Positions 18,801 through 26,684 of a stretch of DNA of 33,070 nt are shown here, one piece after another. The translations under genes were made by a program, and so were the position numbers. This DNA comes from a virus. A model generated the notes under the pieces. That model was not told the DNA's origin and ran no database searches. It was given only the letters and a program-made list of their open reading frames with translations. The DNA lies in the IMG/VR virus record IMGVR_UViG_3300043449_000754, positions 1 through 33,070 of that record. One strand, written 5' to 3'. How positions within the stretch are numbered: the stretch's first letter is position 1; each line of letters begins with the position of its first letter.

Positions 18801-19082
18801 TCTTGCATAGAATCATACATAGAGGAGTACGTAGGTTTTGATAGCGAGAGCACTTATCGTGATTCTGGGTGTATAGGATCGATGTACTTTAATAAAACTT
18901 TAGAGGATTGGGCCAGGTTTGACCCAATGAACAGAACAAAGTACGATGCCTCAATTAGTTCTGGATTGGCAATAATGGCCACAAGGAGGCACATGTTTAC
19001 ACCAGAAAGAAAAGAATCAAAAATTAGTATTAAATTTGTAAGATACAATAATCAAGGAAGTCACAGCAAAATTATAGAATAG
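15876..19082 (+). CDS. terL: Large terminase subunit (TerL) containing an intein
   Basis: A 1068-residue reading frame that becomes a 739-residue terminase after removal of a 329-residue intein. TerL is the ATP-driven DNA-packaging motor and nuclease. The ATPase part has a crAss-like Walker A segment (YLKNRRSGFSFMSSAE, residues about 171-188), a Walker B LLLLVHDE (residues 288-295) and the usual GKW segment after it. The intein begins at C296 and ends at N624, splitting Walker B from its following Ser-Gly-Lys-Trp. The nuclease part shows GCDPYDIS (about residue 856) and later acidic residues in FEDVLMACHF and ILAENNKARL. Spliced length fits crAss-like TerL. It ends 1 bp before the portal start. 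Confidence 0.93.
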   Translation: MENNLYTVLEDYVNKSTISNKNRRKNWEYGYNKDHDLVVISKDGTIGDIYNISGVKVAIPSVPEKVENRGSRWEPQEYPKELQKIKSIFDWNRKDNAFKVQYVDYIEQEFDRRDNGFWFMNNGNPTYMTGTHYMYLQWTKIDIGLPDFRESNRIFYIYWEACKADNRSFGMCYLKNRRSGFSFMSSAETCNTGTIVRDSRIGILSKTGSDAKKMFTDKVVPIVRNYPFFFKPIQDGMDNPKTELSFRVPASKITKKNMDEEKVDDIEGLDTTIDWKNTADNSYDGEKLLLLVHDECYAPDTKILMEDFTFKPIKDISVGDKLLVEGGKIKTVVKKTSGTTDRYLVRQPYGEDYIVTKNHRLVFNEYRKGEVIMKPDEYINSSKFRKQHITRVTSSGIESNDVFDGIPPYLLGLWLGDGRSSSMTILVNKYEEPEILDYLGKVSTIMGIDFDLKKSTSEKIVEFAFKGINNELRKIGVYNNKHIPIDYMRSSIDARLQLLAGIIESDGYSDKKKNIVSIGMNRKHLIEQIRFLALSCGLSCGNIITKKTNFNTESYNISISGNLSIIPLITKKKSFDGYVPKTRGRRNKVTVEYLDNGDYVGIQVDADTDDERKLILSDFTVSMNSGKWEKPENILNNWRVTKTCLRLGAKIIGKCMMGSTSNALPKGGENFKKLYNDSNVAQRSANDQTKSGLYSLFIPMEWNVEGYIDEFGWPVLDNPEKPIKGIDGEMIKSGVVTWWTNEVNALKSDSDALNEFYRQFPRTESHAFRDESKQSVFNLTKIYQQIDYNDSLIKEKFLTRGYFHWKNGDKDTEVVWTPDKNGRFLVSWIPKQHLRNNIITKNGKKYPGNEHMGAFGCDPYDISGVVGGGGSNGALHGMTQFHMSDGPTNEFFLEYIARPQTAEIFFEDVLMACHFYGMPILAENNKARLLYHFKNRGYRGFSMNRPDKNLTKLSKAELEIGGIPNSSEDVRQAHASCIESYIEEYVGFDSESTYRDSGCIGSMYFNKTLEDWARFDPMNRTKYDASISSGLAIMATRRHMFTPERKESKISIKFVRYNNQGSHSKIIE
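16761..17747 (+). mobile_element. Intein with LAGLIDADG homing endonuclease
   Basis: The 329-residue intein starts with Cys (block A: CYAPDTKILMEDFTFKPIKD), has a block B of TKNHRLVF with the splicing T-x-x-H, two LAGLIDADG-type motifs (LLGLWLGDG at host residues about 410-418 and LLAGIIESDGY at about 498-508), and ends with block G LSDFTVSMN followed by Ser. The residue before the final Asn is Met, where most inteins have His, and block F lacks the usual His. The insertion follows HDE of the TerL Walker B motif. Both LAGLIDADG motifs keep an acidic residue, so the endonuclease may still be active; splicing of the atypical C-terminus cannot be judged from sequence. Confidence 0.9.
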
Positions 19083-19083
19083 A

Positions 19084-21513
19084 ATGGAGAAACCATCTGT
19101 CGTAATATATCAAAATCCGTTCCCAAGTCAAATGGTTTCGGATGAAGAGCAACAAACCAGCGAGTATGGTTTGAAGATTGGTAAAGCTATTGAAGGGGAA
19201 TGGTTTAAACGTAAGAATAATACGTGTAGATTTTACGATCAATGGGGCGAGCACCACAGGCTTCGTCTTTACGCTAGAGGCCAACAACCAGTACAAAAAT
19301 ATAAGGACGAGTTATCTATCAATGGCGACATGTCGATGATGAATTTAGACTGGACTCCAGTTCCAATTATACCTAAGTTTGTTGACGTTGTGGTTAACGG
19401 AATGTCGGATAGATTATTTAAGGTAAGGACTGAGGCTCAAGACGTTATGTCGGCAGAGCGAAAGAATATATTTCAAGAGATGATCGAGGCCGACATGGTG
19501 GCTAAAGATTTTCTAACGATGACCAAGGAACAGTTTGGTGTAAATGCGTTTAATGTTGACCCAGAGGAATTACCAAGCACTGATGAAGAGTTAGAGCTTT
19601 ATATGCAGATAAAGTACAAGCCAAGTATAGAGATAGCAAATGAGATAGCTATAGACACTATATTTGAGATGAACGACTACAACGAGCTAAGAAAACTAAT
19701 TAACTACGATTTAGTTACGCTTGGCGTGTCTGTTGTTAAGCACTCATTTTTAATAAACGATGGGCTAAAGGTTGACTATGTCGACCCAGCTAACTGGATA
19801 CATAGTTATACAGAAAAGAACGACTTCTCTGATTGTTACTATTTTGGAGAGGTAAAGCAAATGCACTATACCGAGGTCTTAAAGATAGACCCAAAATTAA
19901 CCGAAGAACAACTAAACGAGATAAGAAATAGCAGTGCCGCTTGGTACACGTACTTCCCTATTATTAGAAACTATCAAGATGATTATTTTACTAATGAGAT
20001 AGTAACCCTTATTTACTTTAACTACAAGTCAAGTAAAAAATTTGTATGGAAAAAGAAACTACTTGAAAATGGTGGAGAAAGGGTTATTAGAAAGGGAGAA
20101 GAGTTTAATCCACCAATGGAGGATGGAATGCCTTTTGAAAGGGTTGAAGCGGTTAGAGATGTTTGGTACGAAGGCGTACTGGTAGCTGGGACAAACATCA
20201 TACTCAAGTGGGATATGATGAGGAACATGGTTAGACCAAAGTCTGCATCACAAAGAGCATACCCTAACTATATTGCGTTTGCACCAAGAATGTATAAAGG
20301 ATCATTGGAGTCTTTAGTTAGAAGAATGATTCCGTTTGCCGATCAGATTCAGCTAACACACTTAAAGCTACAGCAAGTTACGGCACGTGTAGTTCCAGAC
20401 GGTGTATTTATTGACGCTGACGGTATTAACGAGGTAGACTTGGGTACTGGGGCAGCATACAATCCAGAAGACGCATTAAAATTATACTTCCAAACAGGTA
20501 GTGTTATAGGCCGAAGCTATACTCAAGACGGTGAGTTCAATAATGCCAGGATCCCAATTCAAGAGCTAAGCACAAATAGTGGCCAAGCTAAGATGTCTTC
20601 ACTTATAAACAACTATAATCATTACCTAAACATGATTAGAGATGCTACAGGAGTTAGTGAGGCAAGGGATGGTAGTATGCCACACCCAGACGCACTTGTT
20701 GGGATTCAAAAATTAGCAGCTTTAAATTCTAATACCGCTACAAGGCACATACTTGATGGTAACTTAAATATTACAAAAAGGTTGGCAGAGTGCGTATCTA
20801 TTAGGGTGGCTGATATATTAGAGTACTCAGACTTTGCTGAAGAGTTTGCAATGCAGATAGGTAAGTACAATATATCTATTCTTGATGAGATTAGAGATCT
20901 GTACCTGTTTGATTTTGGTATTTTCATTGACCTCGCCCCAGACGAAGAAGAGAAGCAAATGCTTGAGGCCAATATACAGGTCGCCCTTCAACAACAGACG
21001 ATTGACCTTGAGGATGCTATTGACATTAGAAACATAAAGAACATTAAGCTGGCGAACGAGTTGTTGAAGATGAAGAGAAAGAAGAGGATGGAGCAGCAGC
21101 AGAAAGATAAGCAGATGGAGTATCAAATGCAGATGCAGACTAATATTCAATCACAACAAGCTGCTTCCGAGTCTAAGGCACAATTGTTACAGATGGAGGC
21201 TCAGAGCAAGATACAGATCAAAGAGGCCGAGGTTAATTACGAGATAATGAGGATGAAGGCCGAGGTAGAGATGAAGAGAGAGCTGATGGACCTTGAGTTC
21301 CAATACAATATGCAGTTAAAGGGAATGGAGGCCGATCAATTAAAGAAAAGAGACGAAGATAAAGAAAAAGCAAAAGACAAAAGAGTTGATATCCAAGCGT
21401 CAAGACAGTCAGAGTTAATTAATCAGAGAAAGAACAATCTTCCTCCTATAGACTTTGAAAGTACTGAAGACTCTTTGGATGGATTTGATTTAGAGTCTTT
21501 TGGACCAAAATAA
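19084..21513 (+). CDS. Portal protein
   Basis: An 809-residue protein, the size typical of crAss-like portals. It forms the dodecameric vertex ring for DNA passage. The core contains FYDQWGEHHRLRLYARGQQP, WTPVPIIPKFVDVVVNGMSD and later YVDPANWIHSYTEKNDFSDC, a layout I recognise from crAss-like portals. The C-terminus (from about residue 640) is a Gln/Met/Glu/Lys-rich coiled coil (RMEQQQKDKQMEYQMQMQTN). No signal or membrane segment is present. The position directly after TerL and before a scaffold-like gene and the capsid gene agrees with the assignment. Confidence 0.92.
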   Translation: MEKPSVVIYQNPFPSQMVSDEEQQTSEYGLKIGKAIEGEWFKRKNNTCRFYDQWGEHHRLRLYARGQQPVQKYKDELSINGDMSMMNLDWTPVPIIPKFVDVVVNGMSDRLFKVRTEAQDVMSAERKNIFQEMIEADMVAKDFLTMTKEQFGVNAFNVDPEELPSTDEELELYMQIKYKPSIEIANEIAIDTIFEMNDYNELRKLINYDLVTLGVSVVKHSFLINDGLKVDYVDPANWIHSYTEKNDFSDCYYFGEVKQMHYTEVLKIDPKLTEEQLNEIRNSSAAWYTYFPIIRNYQDDYFTNEIVTLIYFNYKSSKKFVWKKKLLENGGERVIRKGEEFNPPMEDGMPFERVEAVRDVWYEGVLVAGTNIILKWDMMRNMVRPKSASQRAYPNYIAFAPRMYKGSLESLVRRMIPFADQIQLTHLKLQQVTARVVPDGVFIDADGINEVDLGTGAAYNPEDALKLYFQTGSVIGRSYTQDGEFNNARIPIQELSTNSGQAKMSSLINNYNHYLNMIRDATGVSEARDGSMPHPDALVGIQKLAALNSNTATRHILDGNLNITKRLAECVSIRVADILEYSDFAEEFAMQIGKYNISILDEIRDLYLFDFGIFIDLAPDEEEKQMLEANIQVALQQQTIDLEDAIDIRNIKNIKLANELLKMKRKKRMEQQQKDKQMEYQMQMQTNIQSQQAASESKAQLLQMEAQSKIQIKEAEVNYEIMRMKAEVEMKRELMDLEFQYNMQLKGMEADQLKKRDEDKEKAKDKRVDIQASRQSELINQRKNNLPPIDFESTEDSLDGFDLESFGPK

Positions 21514-21530
21514 TTGATAAAATTATTTAT

Positions 21531-21538
21531 TAACTTTG
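21531..21538 (+). promoter_or_regulatory. -7 box (TAACTTTG) before the scaffold-like gene
   Basis: TAACTTTG lies 21 bp before the ATG at 21560, in the 46-bp gap after the portal. It may boost capsid-block transcription. Confidence 0.55.
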
Positions 21539-21559
21539 TAGAAATTAAATTTAATTAAC

Positions 21560-22654
21560 ATGGAAGGAGAAATTAAAGTAAGGGCGGTAGACTTTGAAGA
21601 AAAGTCTGTTGCCGAAATAGAGGAACAGTTATTAAAACAACACGAGGAATCAACTGGCGTTGTTACTGAACCTGTAGATACCGTAGAAACAATAGTTACT
21701 ACACCAGATACTGTAGAGACAATTATTGACGAAATTGATGATAATAAAGTTCTTTCATATATTGGTAAAAGGTACAACAAGGAGATAAGTAACTTGGATG
21801 AGTTATTTGAGCAGAGACAACAGAACGAGGATTTACCCGAAGATGTTTCTGCATTCCTTAAGTACAAAAAAGAAACAGGACGTGGAATCGAAGATTTTAT
21901 TCAGTTGAATAAGAACTACGATGACATGGACGAAGACTCTTTGCTTTTTGAATATCAGCGTGAGCAGAACCCAGACTTAGATCCAGAAGACATTAGGTTT
22001 GACGTATCTGATAAGTTCTCTTACGATGAAGACTTCGATGATGAAAAAGAAATCAAGAAGAAAAGATTAGCAAAGAAAAAAGAGCTCTCAAAGGCTAAAA
22101 AACACTTTAACGACCTTAAAGAACAGTACAAAGTTCCACTTGAGTCAAGGGAATCACTTGTTCCACAGGAAGAAAAAGAAAATTATGATGCCTTTAAGAG
22201 ATATAAAGAGTCTTCCAAGTCTATGGAGGAAGAGAACGCAAGAAGGTCAGAGTTCTTCTCAAGTAAAACTAAGGAGCTTTTTTCGGATAAGTTTGAAGGT
22301 TTCAAATTTAATATCGATGAAAAAAAGAAACTAGTTTACAAGCCAGGAGATAATAAAGCCTTACTGCAGGACCAAAATGATTTAAGAAACTTTGTTTCAC
22401 AGTTTCTTGATGACAAAGGGTACCTTGCAGATGCTGAATCTTTTCACCGTTCTATTGCAATAGCTAGAAACCCAGATAAATTTGCCAAATTCTTTTACGA
22501 AAAAGGGATGGCAGATGCGGTAGGCACTGTAGCCAAAGAGTCTAAAAATATTGACATGACTCGACAGGCACCTCAGAGCACACCGTCAGAAGGTGTAAAA
22601 ATTAGAGTAATAGATCCAGACAGGGGAAGCAGATTAGTGATTAAAAAACGATAA
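21560..22654 (+). CDS. Scaffold-like acidic protein
   Basis: A 364-residue, strongly acidic, Lys/Glu-rich protein lying between portal and capsid genes. The N-terminal third includes a repeated DTVETIV/DTVETII pair (residues about 39-57) and is probably disordered. The middle is predicted as long helices (KKRLAKKKELSKAKKHFNDL), and the C-terminus is basic (TPSEGVKIRVIDPDRGSRLV). Size, charge and position are those of capsid-assembly scaffolds. No protease or capsid motif is visible. Not certain: it could instead be a decoration protein. Confidence 0.72.
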   Translation: MEGEIKVRAVDFEEKSVAEIEEQLLKQHEESTGVVTEPVDTVETIVTTPDTVETIIDEIDDNKVLSYIGKRYNKEISNLDELFEQRQQNEDLPEDVSAFLKYKKETGRGIEDFIQLNKNYDDMDEDSLLFEYQREQNPDLDPEDIRFDVSDKFSYDEDFDDEKEIKKKRLAKKKELSKAKKHFNDLKEQYKVPLESRESLVPQEEKENYDAFKRYKESSKSMEEENARRSEFFSSKTKELFSDKFEGFKFNIDEKKKLVYKPGDNKALLQDQNDLRNFVSQFLDDKGYLADAESFHRSIAIARNPDKFAKFFYEKGMADAVGTVAKESKNIDMTRQAPQSTPSEGVKIRVIDPDRGSRLVIKKR

Positions 22655-22673
22655 ACTTTTAAATTTTTAAAAA

Positions 22674-24101
22674 ATGGCTGGTACATTACAAACGAGCCCA
22701 GGTGTAGCAATTACACCTAGCTCAGTGAAGGCAACATTGCCTACAAACTATATTACAAACTTCAACTTCTTGAATCAGTATCTTCCAGATACTTACGAGC
22801 AAGAATTTGAGCGTTACGGAAACCGTTCAGTTGCATCTTTCTTGCGTATGGTTGGTGCTGAACTTCCTTCTAACTCTGACATGATTAAATGGGCAGAGCA
22901 AGGTCGTTTGCATACAAAATATACAGCATGTTCTATTGCGTACGGTGCTGGTAACGACACCGCCGTTCTTACAGTTGCAGATCCAAGTATTACTGCGTGT
23001 AACTTTAGAGTAAACCAAACTGTATTCTTATCTTCAAATGTTTCTTCGGCATCTGATAAAGCTATTATTACTGCTGTATCTGGATTAACTTTTACAGTGT
23101 CTTATTATTCTGCCGCTGGTGGTACTATTGTAGATACAGGAAACAATGACATTACTGCATTTGTTTATGGTTCTGAATTTGTAAAAGGAACAAATGGAAT
23201 GGGTGGTTCTTTAGAGGCCGAAGACTTATTCTTTGACGTTAAACCTATTATCATTAAGGACACATACACAGTATCTGGTTCTGATATGGCGCAAGTTGGA
23301 TGGGTTGAAGTGACTACAGAAAACGGAGCTACTGGTTACTTGTGGTACATGAAGTCTGAGCACGAAACTCGTCTACGTTTTGAGGATTATCTTGAAATGG
23401 CAATGGTTGAAGGTGTTCCTGCTGAACAAGGGTCTGCGGCTGCAACATTCTTAAACAATGCCCCTTCATATCCTGCACCATCTACTCTTGCAGCAGCTGG
23501 TACACAAGGATTATTCAGTACTATTGAAGGTAGAGGTAATGTTTGGTCTGGTGGTAACCCATCTTCATTGGCTGACTTTGATACTATTATCCAAAGACTT
23601 GACAAGCAAGGTGCTATCGCTGAAAACGTATTATTCTTGAATCGTCAGTTCTCTTTCGATATCGATGATATGTTGGCCGCTCAAAACTCTTACGGAGCAG
23701 GTGGTACATCTTACGGTCTATTTGACAATAGCGAAGAGATGGCGTTGAACCTTGGTTTCTCTGGATTTAAGAGAGGGTACGAGTTCTATAAAACTGACTG
23801 GAAATATCTTAACGATGCAACACTTCGTGGAGGTTTAGTTGGTGGTGTAGTTAACGGAGTATTGGTTCCTGCTGGAACAATGAGTGTATACGATCAAGTT
23901 CTTGGTAAAAATGCTAGACGTCCGTTCTTACACGTTCGTTACCGAGCTTCTGAGGCTGAGGATCGTAGATACAAAACTTGGATGACTGGTTCGGCTGGCG
24001 GTGCTGCAACTAGCGATCTTGATGCAATGCAAGTTAACTTCTTGTCTGAGAGAGCGCTTTGTACACTTGGTGCTAACAACTTCGTTATCTTCAAGGGATA
24101 A
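22674..24101 (+). CDS. Major capsid protein (HK97-fold, crAss-like)
   Basis: A 475-residue protein with the N-terminal pattern FNFLNQYLPDTYEQEFERYG, then NRSVASFLRMVGAE and IKWAEQGRLHTKY, which I recognise from crAss-like major capsid proteins. The later part shows ASEAEDRRYKTWMTGSAGGA, and the end LCTLGANNFVIFKG. It forms the icosahedral shell. The leader AAATTTTTAAAAA before ATG is A/T-rich without a Shine-Dalgarno sequence, typical of Bacteroidota. Third positions favour T and codon use is more biased than in neighbours, as expected for a very highly expressed gene. A hairpin terminator follows 12 bp after the stop. Confidence 0.95.
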   Translation: MAGTLQTSPGVAITPSSVKATLPTNYITNFNFLNQYLPDTYEQEFERYGNRSVASFLRMVGAELPSNSDMIKWAEQGRLHTKYTACSIAYGAGNDTAVLTVADPSITACNFRVNQTVFLSSNVSSASDKAIITAVSGLTFTVSYYSAAGGTIVDTGNNDITAFVYGSEFVKGTNGMGGSLEAEDLFFDVKPIIIKDTYTVSGSDMAQVGWVEVTTENGATGYLWYMKSEHETRLRFEDYLEMAMVEGVPAEQGSAAATFLNNAPSYPAPSTLAAAGTQGLFSTIEGRGNVWSGGNPSSLADFDTIIQRLDKQGAIAENVLFLNRQFSFDIDDMLAAQNSYGAGGTSYGLFDNSEEMALNLGFSGFKRGYEFYKTDWKYLNDATLRGGLVGGVVNGVLVPAGTMSVYDQVLGKNARRPFLHVRYRASEAEDRRYKTWMTGSAGGAATSDLDAMQVNFLSERALCTLGANNFVIFKG

Positions 24102-24113
24102 TTGAAAACTTAA

Positions 24114-24141
24114 GGGAGGGGTTTAGTGCCTCTCCCTTTTT
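24114..24141 (+). terminator. Terminator after the capsid gene
   Basis: GGGAGGGG (24114-24121) pairs with CCTCTCCC (24129-24136), 8 bp with one G-T pair and a 7-base loop, followed by five T residues. Partial readthrough would set the ratio of capsid to downstream proteins. Confidence 0.85.
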
Positions 24142-24167
24142 ATTATTTATAAATTAAATTATATCAA

Positions 24168-24932
24168 ATGAAAACAACAAGAAAATCTGTTTTAGAGCCA
24201 AAAGATAGAACATATCTTTTAAAGAATGGAATGAATCCATTAACATACTTCCTTGCCTCAAAGGATACCCCAAGAAAAAGATTATTGCACTATGATGAAG
24301 AGTCGAACACTAACAGACCTCTTCGTTACGCTAGAAATGCAAATTCACCATTTCAAGATGAGCAAGGAGAAAATGTAATTATTGAGCCTATCATATTTGA
24401 AGACGGCATTCTTAGGGTTCCCAAAAATAATCCAGTGCTACAAGAGTTCTTACACTATCACCCTGGAAATGGAACTGAGTTTTATGAGTTCGACAAGGAA
24501 AAAGATGCGCAACAAGAGATTAAAAACATGTACGATGTACTTGATGCTCAGTTAATTGCAAGAGAGATGCCTTTTGAAGAGCTTGAGCCAATCGCTAGAT
24601 TGCTTCTTGGTGGTTCTGTTGATAACATGAAGGTATCGGAAATTAGAAGAGACATTATGATTTACGCCAAGAGATATCCTCAAGATTTTATGGAGGCTGT
24701 CAACGATCCAACGATCAAGGTTACTAGCTATGCGGCTAGATCACTATCTGACGGATATCTATCATTTAGAAACAACAAGAAGGAGATTTATTACAATCTA
24801 AAGGACAACAAGAAGAAGCTTCTTACTGTTCCATTTGGAGAGGATCCTGTATATCTATTGTCGGCTTACCTGCAATCAGACGAGGGTATTGATCTGTATA
24901 AATTTCTTGAGAATAAGTTCTCTGAAAATTAA
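24168..24932 (+). CDS. Capsid auxiliary/virion protein, 254 aa
   Basis: A 254-residue protein with the N-terminal KSVLEPKDRTYLLKNGMNPL, a central EPIIFEDGILRVPKNNPVLQ, then EFLHYHPGNGTEF, and a charged C-terminus. The block (F)EDGxLRVPKxNPVLQxFLxxHPGNGTxF is one I recall from conserved virion-associated proteins of crAss-like and some T4-like phages; the function is not established to my knowledge. It lies between the capsid gene and the ring genes, where crAss-like genomes carry auxiliary or cargo proteins. A strong terminator follows the stop. Confidence 0.78.
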   Translation: MKTTRKSVLEPKDRTYLLKNGMNPLTYFLASKDTPRKRLLHYDEESNTNRPLRYARNANSPFQDEQGENVIIEPIIFEDGILRVPKNNPVLQEFLHYHPGNGTEFYEFDKEKDAQQEIKNMYDVLDAQLIAREMPFEELEPIARLLLGGSVDNMKVSEIRRDIMIYAKRYPQDFMEAVNDPTIKVTSYAARSLSDGYLSFRNNKKEIYYNLKDNKKKLLTVPFGEDPVYLLSAYLQSDEGIDLYKFLENKFSEN

Positions 24933-24960
24933 AGCGGTAAAACTGGCTATATGTATATAG

Positions 24961-24989
24961 AAAAGGCACTCCAATAAGTGCCTTTTTTT
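24961..24989 (+). terminator. Rho-independent terminator before the tail genes
   Basis: GGCACT (24965-24970) pairs with AGTGCC (24977-24982), extended by AAAA/TTTT, 6-base loop, followed by T7. It ends the capsid unit. Confidence 0.9.
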
Positions 24990-24992
24990 ATT

Positions 24993-25000
24993 TATCTTTG
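24993..25000 (+). promoter_or_regulatory. -7 box (TATCTTTG) of the tail-gene unit
   Basis: TATCTTTG matches TAnnTTTG and lies 14 bp before the ATG at 25015, directly behind the terminator. It starts a unit covering the ring, muzzle and fibre genes. Confidence 0.65.
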
Positions 25001-25014
25001 TAAAAAGCATTTCC

Positions 25015-25770
25015 ATGATAAACGAAGTTCGCAATAACGTCATGTTTATATTGAACAAGGATAACAGGGGTTACATAACTCCTATGGAGTTCAATACATA
25101 TGCTAGACAAGCGCAGTTAGATATATTTCAGAAGTATATGTATGAGTATAGCAACGCTATAATCAAACAGAACGCCCGTTATCATGGTGAGGGGTACTCG
25201 AATATTGCACAAAAATTGTCAGAGACGATAGATCGGCTGTCCGAGTACGATACCCTACAGTACAACGCAATTGGCGGTAATGTTAAGGTGCCACTTAACT
25301 GTTACTACATTGAGAAGGTAATATACAACAATAGCGTTGAGGTGAATAGGGTTGACCACAGCAAGGTATTAAACCTGATTAACTCTAATCTTACCGCCCC
25401 AACGGTAGACTACCCTGCCTATATAGTATCGTCAGACGTATCTACTGGTACTCAGACGTATACACAGGGTGTGATTACGGTATACCCTAACTCGCTAATG
25501 AATATTGTTAGTGGGCCAACATCGACAAACTTACAGATTAGGTACGTTAGGAATCCAGAAGATCCAAACTGGACATACACCGCCATAACAAACGGTGAGC
25601 CTATATATGACCCATTTAATTTACAGCACAAAGACTTTGAGCTTCCTTACGAGGAGCTACCAAACCTTGTATCTAAAATCTTACAGTATGCTGGTCTATC
25701 CATTAGAGAGTCTGAGGTTGTTCAAGACGCAAAGGCAGAGGAAATACAATCAGCACAACAAACACAATAA
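25015..25770 (+). CDS. Ring protein (tail tubular-type), 251 aa
   Basis: A 251-residue protein with VMFILNKDNRGYITPMEFNT at the start and YARQAQLDIFQKYMYEYSNA next, a pattern I recognise from crAss-like ring (tail tubular) proteins. Later segments IGGNVKVPLNCYYIEKVIYN and LQIRYVRNPEDPNWTY are typical of this family. It would form one of the rings between portal and muzzle in the short tail. It is the first gene of the tail unit and is 3 bp from the next gene. Confidence 0.85.
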   Translation: MINEVRNNVMFILNKDNRGYITPMEFNTYARQAQLDIFQKYMYEYSNAIIKQNARYHGEGYSNIAQKLSETIDRLSEYDTLQYNAIGGNVKVPLNCYYIEKVIYNNSVEVNRVDHSKVLNLINSNLTAPTVDYPAYIVSSDVSTGTQTYTQGVITVYPNSLMNIVSGPTSTNLQIRYVRNPEDPNWTYTAITNGEPIYDPFNLQHKDFELPYEELPNLVSKILQYAGLSIRESEVVQDAKAEEIQSAQQTQ

Positions 25771-25773
25771 CAG

Positions 25774-26682
25774 ATGCCATACATAACTAATTATCAGTAC
25801 TATACGAATAACGGGACCAATCCTCAAGATGTTAACTGGGGTAGTTATCAGTACGTTACGCTAAAAGACTTAATCAATAACTTCATGTTAATGTATGTCG
25901 GTAACGATAAGTTAGTTAACAATGTTGAGATATATACCGTAAGATTCCACGCAAAAAGAGCCATACAAGAGATTAACTATGACGCACTTAGAAATATAAA
26001 GGTGATGGAGCTAGAGCTTGGAGAAGAGCTTAAGATGGTTCTGCCTCCAGACTATGTTAACTATGTAAGGATATCATCTTTAAAGGGCAACGTGTTGATA
26101 CCTCTTGTAGAGAGCAGGACAGCGATCACGGCCAATGCGTATCTGCAAGATAATAACTTGGACATTGTTTTCGATTCAAATGGTGAGGTTGTCACGGGTA
26201 CGTCAAAGCTTGACATACTACGACAAGACAAGCAACTATACACTGGGGCTGGTCCGTACAACGGGTACTACGGATGGTCGTTTGATGGTGATTGGTACTT
26301 CGGCTATAACATCGGAGGAAGATTTGGTTTAAACACTGAGGACGCAAACGTGAACCCTAGGTTCACAATCAACAAGGCCGCTGGTGTTATTGATTTTAGC
26401 AGTGGAGTTGAGAACGGAAAGATAGTGCTAGAATACGTTTCAGACGGTATGGAGAACGGTGACGACTCAAAAATTAGCATTAATAAACTGGCCGAAGAGT
26501 ACATATATTCATACTTAAAGTGGGCTATACTTAACAATAAAACTGGGATACAGGAGTACGCCATTAGAAGGGCCAGAGAGGAGAAATCTGCAAACTTAAG
26601 AAACGCTAAAATAAGATTAAGTAACATTCATCCATCTAGACTTTTAATGAGCCTTAGAGGTAGAGATAAATGGATTAAGTAA
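25774..26682 (+). CDS. Second ring / tail tubular A-type protein, 302 aa
   Basis: A 302-residue protein. The start is MPYITNYQYYTNNGTNPQDV, the core LVNNVEIYTVRFHAKRAIQE with INYDALRNIK, and ELKMVLPPDYVNYVRISSLK. The end is IRLSNIHPSRLLMSLRGRDK. The pattern of helical N-terminus, Y-NYVR motif and RLSNIHPSRLLxSLRGRDK end is one I recall as the second conserved ring protein of crAss-like phages, related to tail tubular A of T7-like phages. It sits between the first ring gene and the muzzle gene with 2 bp to the latter. Confidence 0.88.
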   Translation: MPYITNYQYYTNNGTNPQDVNWGSYQYVTLKDLINNFMLMYVGNDKLVNNVEIYTVRFHAKRAIQEINYDALRNIKVMELELGEELKMVLPPDYVNYVRISSLKGNVLIPLVESRTAITANAYLQDNNLDIVFDSNGEVVTGTSKLDILRQDKQLYTGAGPYNGYYGWSFDGDWYFGYNIGGRFGLNTEDANVNPRFTINKAAGVIDFSSGVENGKIVLEYVSDGMENGDDSKISINKLAEEYIYSYLKWAILNNKTGIQEYAIRRAREEKSANLRNAKIRLSNIHPSRLLMSLRGRDKWIK

Positions 26683-26684
26683 TT